From positions 62,001-126,000 of the forward strand of contig NW_026732593.1 in assembly GCF_028476545.1 (NCBI RefSeq): a stretch of 64,000 nucleotides of DNA. The letters are read 5' to 3'. The position numbers were made by a program, and so were the translations under genes. Positions 57,085 to 64,000 of this stretch are shown one piece after another (position 1 is the stretch's first letter; each line of letters begins with the position of its first letter). The notes under the pieces are model-generated. The model saw only the letters and a list, made by a program, of their open reading frames with translations. It did not search any database and had not been told where the DNA came from. The stretch is from Physella acuta (taxonomy: Eukaryota; Mollusca; Gastropoda; Physidae).

Positions 57085-57314
57085 CAGAGGCGTAGCGACC
57101 CTTCCCGGCGCCCGGGGACAAACTTTTGATTTGCCACCCCCCCTCGAACTTTTCATTTGCACCCCCCCCCCCTTCAAACTTTCGATTTGCACCCCCCTCC
57201 CTCGAACTTTTCATTTGCACCCCCCTCAAACTTTCAATTTGGCGCACCCCCCCCTTAGGTCGGCGCCCGGTGACATATGTCCCCCTCGCCCCCCCCCCCC
57301 TCGCTACGCCTCTG
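57085..57314 (+). mobile_element. C-run hAT MITE
   Basis: Ends CAGAGGCGTAGCGACCC and CTCGCTACGCCTCTG. GTGCTTAT at 57077-57084 recurs at 57317-57324, two bases beyond the right terminus. The core repeats TTTTGATTTGC / TTTCGATTTGC between C-runs. Confidence 0.85.
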
Positions 57315-57602
57315 GGGTGCTTATCACCGCGTGTCAAAAGCATTTGTATTCCCCATTCGCTGATTTATAGACACATTTTGAGTGTTGTACAGTACAAAAA
57401 AAAATTTAACACACAAAAAAATAAATTTAAATAAAAATATTTAAAAAAATGAAGCATACACAAAATCCTTATAATATCTTCCCCACGTATTTACTTTAAT
57501 CCGCCTGCTTTTTGCGTAGTGGATTAAAATTGCTTACGTGCCTTATCTGTGTGGGAGTCATGTTTTTGCCTTCGTGTTTGTGCGTGGGAATACAATACGA
57601 CG

Positions 57603-57870
57603 AACATTAGTTTTACTAATATCAATTCTACTAATATCAATTCTACTAATATCAATTCTACTAATATCAATTCTTCTAATATCGATTCTACTAATATCAA
57701 TTCTACTAATATCAATTCTACTAATATCAATTCTACTAATATCAATTCTTCTAATATCGATTCTACTAATATCAATTCTACTAATATCAATTCTTCTAAT
57801 ATCGATTCTACTAATATCAATTCTACTAATATCAATTCTACTAACATCAATTCTACTAATATCCTGCATG
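57603..57870 (+). repeat. 15 bp minisatellite
   Basis: About 18 copies of TCTACTAATATCAAT with TCTTCTAATATCGAT variants. Because 15 is divisible by three, several frames stay open as pentapeptide repeats; these are not genes. Confidence 0.95.
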
Positions 57871-58322
57871 CAAAAACTTGTTCTTAATCTAACTTTTACG
57901 TCTCCGGTCGCATGTCTGTGTACATTAACGCCGTATAAACAGCTACAAAATGAGAAGAACGAGGTAGGTTTCTAGACCCGACATGAGAGAAAAACCCAAC
58001 CGGAAGTGCCGCCATTTAACAATGTCAGGTCAATATATATCATTGGCTGAGCGAGTATTTTTTTTTTGCTGATGTTCAAATTAATCGTGGTGTATCGTCT
58101 GCTAATTGGTCTATGATAATTGCACCGAGGTCTGCGTGATGGTGAAATTAGCCTTAATACCGCCGGCCTGCGTGTGTGGGGAATCGTGCAGTCAAACTGA
58201 ATAGCTGCTCCGCAGTGCTATTTGTTTAACCTGGATTTTAAGGAATGGCTTCTCTCCCTTTTCTTATTGGGGAGCTAGACTAACGATAAACAGACGTCAT
58301 TGCCTAAGACATCAGAATAAAA

Positions 58323-58324
<2 letters not shown>

Positions 58325-58375
<51 letters not shown>
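58325..58375. repeat. (AT)n, left flank of the Helitron
   Basis: Pure AT to the base before the Helitron 5' TC. Confidence 0.97.
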
Positions 58376-58378
<3 letters not shown>

Positions 58379-59815
58379 ATAATATAAGCGGGCTGAGCGT
58401 GTGTCAGTCCTTCCTTCCTTCTGTCATCGCTATAGCTTTTGGAACCATAAAAGTAAACATTCGCACCATGCAGTGCTTTTCAGTGCACCGCAGTGTCTTA
58501 TTATAAGTAATAGAGTAGGGTTTGTTTATATAGCGGCATAGAGCTATTTTATAATTGCCACGGTTTTTACTCTTTCGCATAACGTCAAGAAAATATTAAA
58601 TACACGCAAACTGCTAAAACGTATTAAAAAGATTAATGTCAAATATCATTTTCGTTTAGGTTCCCAGAAAAAGTGGATACATTTCCATAAAAGTAGGTCG
58701 AAAAAACTAATTAATTCAACTTTTTTTTGTGGTAATTTTTTCAAGGGAGGTAATTTGAAAATATATTTAACTCAACAATAATTTAAGTTAATCTCTTTTT
58801 TTATTACTACCGCATTGATTAGTCTATGTTAAGGTTCATAATTAAAAGAGAAAAATGTTAAGATTATTTATACTATTTTCTAATTAGTCTATCATTTCTC
58901 AAAATCACTATTTTTTGTTTTTGTTTTTTGGTGTTAACAGATGGTGAAATTTTATAATTATAGTATAGAGAATGCTGGAAAGACTCTCTCTAGGCGCGGA
59001 CGCCTGGGAAAAGCGTGTTTTTCGGTGGTAATTCTAATTACATTGCCAATGTGTTTTCTTAGAACCATAAAAGTAAACACCACTTGCCGTACATTCATTT
59101 GCATCGCATTGTTTTATTGTAAGTTATGGAGTAGGATCTATTTATGTGACTTAAATTTTTAATGTTGGAAAGGCTGTCTTTGGGCGCGGACGCCTAAAAA
59201 AGCGTGTTGTTTGGTGGTGATTCTAATGTTGTGGTTGTGTTGTTGTTTTTTTTTGGTTGTGTTGTGGTTGTGTTGTGGTTGTTTTTTGGTTGTGTTGTGG
59301 TTGTTTTTTGGTTGTGTTGTGGTTGTGTTGTGGTTGTGTTGTGGTTGATTTTTGGTTGTGTTGTGGTTGTTTTGTGGTTGCGTTGTGGCTGTGTTGTGGT
59401 TGTGTTTTTGTTGTGGTTGTGGTTGTGTTGTGGTTGTGTTGTGGTTGTGTTGTGGCTGTGTTGTGGTTGTGTTGAAGTTGTGGTTGTGTTGTGGTTGTGT
59501 TGTAGTTTTGTTGTGGTTGTGTTGTGGTTGTGGTTGTGTTGTGGTTGTATTGTGGTTGTGTTGTAGTTTTGTTGTGGTTGTGTTGTGGTTGTGTTGTGGT
59601 TTTGTTGTGGTTGTGTTGTGGTTGTGTTGTGGTTGTGTTGTGGTTGTGTTGTGGTTGTGTTGTGGTTGTGTTGTGGTTGTGTTGTGGTTGTGTTGTGGTT
59701 GTGTTGTGTTTGTGGTTGTGTTTTTTGTGTTTGTGTTGTTTTTGTTTGTTTTGTTCTTTTCCAAAGTTGGTACATTTAAAAAAGATTTACCGTGGCGGAG
59801 CACGGGATGCAGCTA

Positions 59816-59816
<1 letters not shown>
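58376..59816 (+). mobile_element. Non-autonomous Helitron inserted in an (AT)n microsatellite
   Basis: Begins TCTATAATATAAGCGGGC, preceded by A, and ends GATGCAGCTAG, followed by T. That is the Helitron rule of 5'-TC, 3'-CTRR and insertion between A and T without target duplication. About ten bases before the 3' end there is a hairpin, CCGTG-GCGGAG-CACGG (59790-59805). The (AT)n run on the left (58325-58375) continues on the right (59817 onwards), so the target was one microsatellite. The interior has no Rep/helicase and holds a duplicated ~200 bp module and a TTGTGG minisatellite. The 1.44 kb length fits a non-autonomous element mobilised in trans. Confidence 0.85.
59223..59752 (+). repeat. 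TTGTGGTTGTG minisatellite inside the Helitron
   Basis: About 0.5 kb of alternating TTGTGG and TTGTG units with occasional T-runs and GTAGTT variants. It gives spurious open frames on both strands (Cys/Val/Leu-rich on +, Thr/Gln/His/Asn-rich on -), which I do not call as genes. Confidence 0.95.
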
Positions 59817-59870
<54 letters not shown>

Positions 59871-59872
59871 TA
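59817..59872. repeat. (AT)n, right flank of the Helitron
   Basis: Pure TA starting immediately after CTAG; the same microsatellite as 58325-58375, split by the insertion. Confidence 0.97.
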
Positions 59873-61455
59873 TAATCAAATCATTATTTTACTGTCCATA
59901 CACATATGAACATTATGCAAAACAAAGTTTTGGCGAAATGACATGCAATAAGGTAAATAAAAGTTTTCTTCGTCCACCGTCGATGGCAATACTGTGAAAA
60001 AGAGCATCACCTTAAAATTAACAGAATATTCAGCTGTTCATCTATCCATCCCTGATGCCCATGGACGACTTTCGGCCTGCCTGACTACCTTCGTCCACTC
60101 AGACGTGTCCACTATCTACTGTTTCCACTCTTGGGCTCGCTTCTAACAACTTATAAATCGTAAAGTTTTATTTCATGTAGTCCATAGGGCAGATGAAGTA
60201 GAAAGAATATATTTCCACATTTGAAAAAAAAAGTAGTATAGCTTTTTCAGGCTTATCTCGGTGGGGGCATAACCCCTCCTCACTCGTAGCCGTCTACCGC
60301 ACCCCCTCCCCGCACCAACGGAACAAATTCTATAGTGACGTCACCAGCCATCACTTTTTATTTTATTTTTTTCTTTAAATCCCTTACCATTTTTAAAAAT
60401 GTCTAGCTCACTAGATCCATACAGCCTCTCTACTCGATGTATGGTTAATCTTCTTACTTCCTCCTTAGCTCCAAGACACATTAGATCCTTCCCCTGTTCA
60501 ATACGTCAAGACTCTAATGGTTTTCGAACTGTAAATATTCCTTTGTTTAAAATACAGTTAGGTTTTTTTTTAAATATTTTATTGATTATTTTATTTTTAA
60601 TTACATGTTTTAAGGCAATGAGCTTTTTTTTAAATATATTTTTTTTTTATAAATACATGGTGTTTTTAACACATTTTGTCGTTTTTTATGTACCTAAGCT
60701 CAACATGACCTCAGAACGATGCCATTTAGTGCAATTTTATTTTTACAAAAAATAAATCGTGATGATAAAACGCACGGAATGTGAAAAAAGCAATTGCTTT
60801 CAGAAAATTGTTTCTAAAAACCAACGAATTCAGACCAAGTTCTCTATTCTAAACTGCACTTAGATGTCAATCGAGGATATAATTAGCAAGTCACGTGATA
60901 TTCACAACCAATCGCTGTACAGCAGAGAAAATTGTTTACTTGAGAAACGTGTGCGATGTAAATTACTGCTAGTTTATTTTATAAATCGTGCACCGGTTGA
61001 GCTGTTATATTAATACATAGCGACAAAGATGGTTAAATATTTAAATTTATTCATAACTAAACACACTATTCAGTTCTGAGCTACCGAACCTATTTGTTCG
61101 GTGACCCGATATAGAATTGGGTCATTTAATTTGTATTCAAAATATCCTTTTTTAAAACTACTTCCTGTTACATTGATATATTTCAATGGTTTTTTTGTTG
61201 TTCTTAATGTGATGGGATTTTTAAAAAATAATCCAAATCAAATTTCTATTTAAAACGATTTTTAAATGTAAAACACTAATAAAACACAATCCTTTATTAG
61301 CTACATCTTATTAGAATTTAAAACTTGAAATTTAAACTTATACTTTTTTTTTTCAAGATCAGCGGTGATGTATTTCTCAGATTTAGATTAAAATAGTTGT
61401 GATTGGATTTTCCCTGTAACTCGGATTAAATTTCTATTTGTCAATTTCTATTTCT
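59873..61455. other. No gene recognised
   Basis: AT-rich. A short SINE-tail-like stretch (inverted AGGGCAGATGAAGTAGAAAG) lies at about 60187. Frames near 60400-60755 are T-rich and hydrophobic by composition. Confidence 0.45.
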
Positions 61456-61660
61456 CAATGGATTGAGTGGTCGGAGGGGGGGGGGGGGGGGGGGAGGGGG
61501 GTTGATAGCTAACTCCAAAAGTCCCAAGTTCGGAACTCGACATGAGCCTCGTTGATTGAGGAAAGCAACTCATCTAGGAGAGACAACTCTAAGGCAAAAC
61601 AAACGGGTGGACCAATGGTACGGAAGCAAATCAAGCAGCCTGAAGTCAATAGACGATATC
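61456..61660 (+). mobile_element. SINE family 2, plus-strand copy
   Basis: GGATTGAGTGGTCGGAGG, an expanded G-run inside the head, AAGTTCGGAACTCG (box B), GAGGAAAGCAACTCATCTAG, GAGAGACAACTCTAAGGC and ATGGTACGGAAGCAAATCAA. Confidence 0.65.
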
Positions 61661-61680
61661 GCCCTTAACATGTGGACACG

Positions 61681-61726
61681 CAGTGGCGTAGGCAAGGGGG
61701 GGGGGGTTATAACTCTTCCCATGGAC

Positions 61727-61771
<45 letters not shown>

Positions 61772-61831
61772 TGCATACATATGGAAAAATGTTTGAACCC
61801 CTCCCATGACCAAATCCTGGCTACGCCACTG
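61681..61831 (+). mobile_element. hAT MITE with an internal (AT)n
   Basis: Ends CAGTGGCGTAGGCAAGG and CTGGCTACGCCACTG. Flanks TGGACACG and TTAACACG agree at 6 of 8 bases. The core contains a G-run and a 38-base (AT)n tract (61731-61768). Confidence 0.8.
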
Positions 61832-61839
61832 TTAACACG

Positions 61840-62723
61840 CAATACCTAATTACATTGGAGAAAATACCCTTCAGCATTACAATTACGAAGAAATAGTTTA
61901 TATCAACATTGGTTTCCTCCGTGTAACGCAGATTATATTTGCTATAATCATCTGCTGGTTGACAGTTGACAAACTGGATTCGTAAACGTAAATTGTCATT
62001 ACATTATTTTAAATAAATAGGCTTGTTATTTATTGAATGCACGCGTTCAATACACACTACATTTGTTAGACAACTTTACCCGGAAGCACAAAACAGCGAC
62101 GGCTTGTGACATTCAGGTGACCTTTCACCTTTGGCCAGGGAGCGGGGACGCCATTGTGGTGGAAAATGAAGTTTCTGATTGTTTCTTCCTTGTGTGGGAT
62201 AACGCACCGTTTTCTCTCCCCATCAGGTGAGACTTCAGGTGAGATATTGTCATCAGGTTTGATTTCAGGTGAAATATTTTCTTCTCGTGTTTCCTCGGGA
62301 TTATTAAAATATTCAAACGGTTTTCTCAAATTATGTCTGGGGTTGCTGTTTTGTCTATTGTTTTTTTTTCTTTTTTTTTTTTTGCTTTTTTTTTTTAATA
62401 CAACGGAGAGGATTGAATATAGTTTTTTTTTTTCAAAGTTCAAGTCAAAGAGAGAAAGAGAAAGAGAAAATGGGGAAGGAGGGAGAGAAAAAAATAGTGA
62501 AAAATAGAAACAGTGAGATAAAGTGAGAGAGAGATACTGGAAGGGGGATGGGGGGTCGGGGGAAAGATCTAAAGAGATTAAAACCTAACAGTAACGGACG
62601 CTATCGAAGACTTGCAATAGTCAACAAAGGAAGTAGCTCCACCAAGTTCTTTCACCGAAGGGAGATAACTTTATATAGTTATCTAGTGCTATCTGTAATT
62701 GTTGCTGATCCCTATAACATACT

Positions 62724-62821
<98 letters not shown>

Positions 62822-64000
62822 GGAGAGTATCACTTAACTATTTCGCTACATCATTGCTTTATTGTTTAAGCACAAAAAAGCTTACATCAAAACGCAGTTA
62901 GTTTCTAAGCCCTACGTATTTTCCTGCATTGCTCTCTTACATTTAATTCAACCAGATTATACGCTACTACAGCCCGAAAGATTACGTCGATAAAAAAATC
63001 TACACAAATCTCTTGGCCTTTACCTGACATTTCTGATGCTTGTTTTATGACATTTTTATAGCTCGTTTTATGAGATTTTCTTGGTGTTGTGTACGTTTAA
63101 TTCTACTTCAGGCTATGTATTGAGTGACGTTAAGTTCCCTCCTACACCGTGTAGTTTTAGAGGAAATATTTGATGGCTTGAATTCATTGACAGACTCCAT
63201 AGTACACCAAAACCTGCGTACTCAGCTAAAGAATGGAATTTTACTCATATTGATTGACAAACTTGCGTTATTTACTTTTTGCTTGGGCTGTCTTAAATGT
63301 AATCTTCAAAATATAGGCCCTACACCAACAAGTTTACAATCTTTTTTTGTTCATCGTGTACAATATGTTTACTATTGGCTTGTGTTTGTGTCCTTTATGA
63401 GAAGCTGAATATTCACAACAATAAGTTGTTTTTTTCAACGTCAAATCAACCATCTTTCTTGGGCTAATTTTAGCCGTTTGTCATATTTTCATCTGTTACA
63501 TTTCTATACAAGAAAATTAAAACAAAAAAGGATATGTCTAATCTAGGGTTGAGTTTAGACATCGAATCTGTCATGGCCGCTTATGACGTCACTTTGAAAG
63601 TGCCAAGATGGAATGAGCGAGAAATCTTCTAACCAGAAAACTCAGACTTTTTAGCCATTCATTTTTTAAAAAAAAATCTCAGGGCTTACAGCCCTTGTTA
63701 TATCTTTTTTTTAACAAACTGAGTAGAACAAAAAAGCTCCATTTTTTAAAACTCAACATCTATTGTCCAAAAAAGTCTTTATGTATGCTGTTCTATGGGG
63801 AATCAAACAGGGAGGGGGTGGGGATTGAGTTGGGAGAAAAGGCTCATACACGTAGATAAGAAATAGCTGATCTTTATTTTTAACTATTTTCCTTAACCAA
63901 ACATTAATGTAAGTGGGTAAATGGAAACGCATCGTAAATACCTTTTTTATTCGCTTTTGTTCGTCTATTTTGATAGTTTAGATTCTAATGCACGGCCTGT
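61840..64000. other. No gene recognised; purine tract and microsatellite
   Basis: T-runs at about 62358-62398, a GAGAAAGA-type purine tract at 62446-62535, and the (TA)n at 62729-62818. Frames at 62033-62507 and 63124-63408 have no recognisable domains. Confidence 0.45.
62729..62818. repeat. (TA)n microsatellite
   Basis: About 90 bases of TA. Shorter runs lie at 29275-29304 and 61731-61768. Confidence 0.97.

Noticed and set aside
57524-57975. Pentapeptide-repeat-like proteins on both strands
   Set aside because: A 15 bp tandem repeat keeps the frames open; several frames give equally regular peptides, so none is special.
58941-59162. 73-codon frame as a gene
   Set aside because: It lies wholly within the Helitron interior and overlaps its duplicated module.
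59159-59803. 214-codon Gln/His/Asn/Thr-rich open frame and Cys/Val frames on the other strand
   Set aside because: Both are readings of the TTGTGG array inside the Helitron.

Overview
The window looks like intron-rich, repeat-dense nuclear DNA of an invertebrate animal. A lophotrochozoan, most likely a gastropod mollusc, is the best guess. That guess is an inference from the mixture of tRNA-derived SINEs, small hAT-type MITEs, Helitron ends, long introns and (AT)n microsatellites; no species marker is present. There are no bacterial operons, no CRISPR array and no rRNA genes.

Only two protein-coding loci can be supported. (1) A rhodopsin-family, peptide-type G-protein-coupled receptor lies on the + strand. 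Exon 35752-36071 encodes the extracellular N-terminus and TM1, and exon 49346-49436 encodes intracellular loop 1 and TM2. They are joined by a 13.3 kb intron whose split codon (ag|g, Arg) matches. The remaining exons (TM3-TM7) are not in the window, and a 5' non-coding exon probably lies upstream of 35692. (2) An RCC1-repeat beta-propeller gene lies on the - strand (11475-12780): two exons, a 170 bp GT-AG intron, and at least three lesions, so it is probably a pseudogene. It sits between two inverted copies of a ~0.7 kb dispersed repeat.

Layout. 1-9.9 kb: AT-rich intergenic DNA with a TTA-flanked MITE (6049-6225), a foldback element, a small hairpin, a CpG-richer patch (8.0-8.5 kb) and a hAT MITE (8722-9033). 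10-14.5 kb: inverted dispersed repeats around the RCC1 locus. 16.0-20.7 kb: a 4.7 kb G-rich 33/38 bp minisatellite with internal ~1 kb duplications. 23-24.2 kb: telomere-like sequence, a hairpin and a 26 bp minisatellite. 26.7-33 kb: SINEs, a hAT element with a second MITE nested inside it, a larger hAT-like element, palindromes and a tRNA-His-like sequence. 35.7-49.4 kb: the GPCR with its repeat-filled intron. 49.7-57.9 kb: several minisatellites and MITEs. 58.4-59.8 kb: a non-autonomous Helitron inserted precisely inside an (AT)n microsatellite. 59.8-64 kb: AT-rich DNA with one SINE and one MITE.

The clearest signals are the target-site-validated transposons (8 bp duplications for the hAT group, the A|T junction for the Helitron), the quadruplex-prone minisatellite, and the second GPCR exon lying between two tandem arrays. 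I found no convincing undescribed biochemical system. Most long open frames here are translations of tandem repeats.
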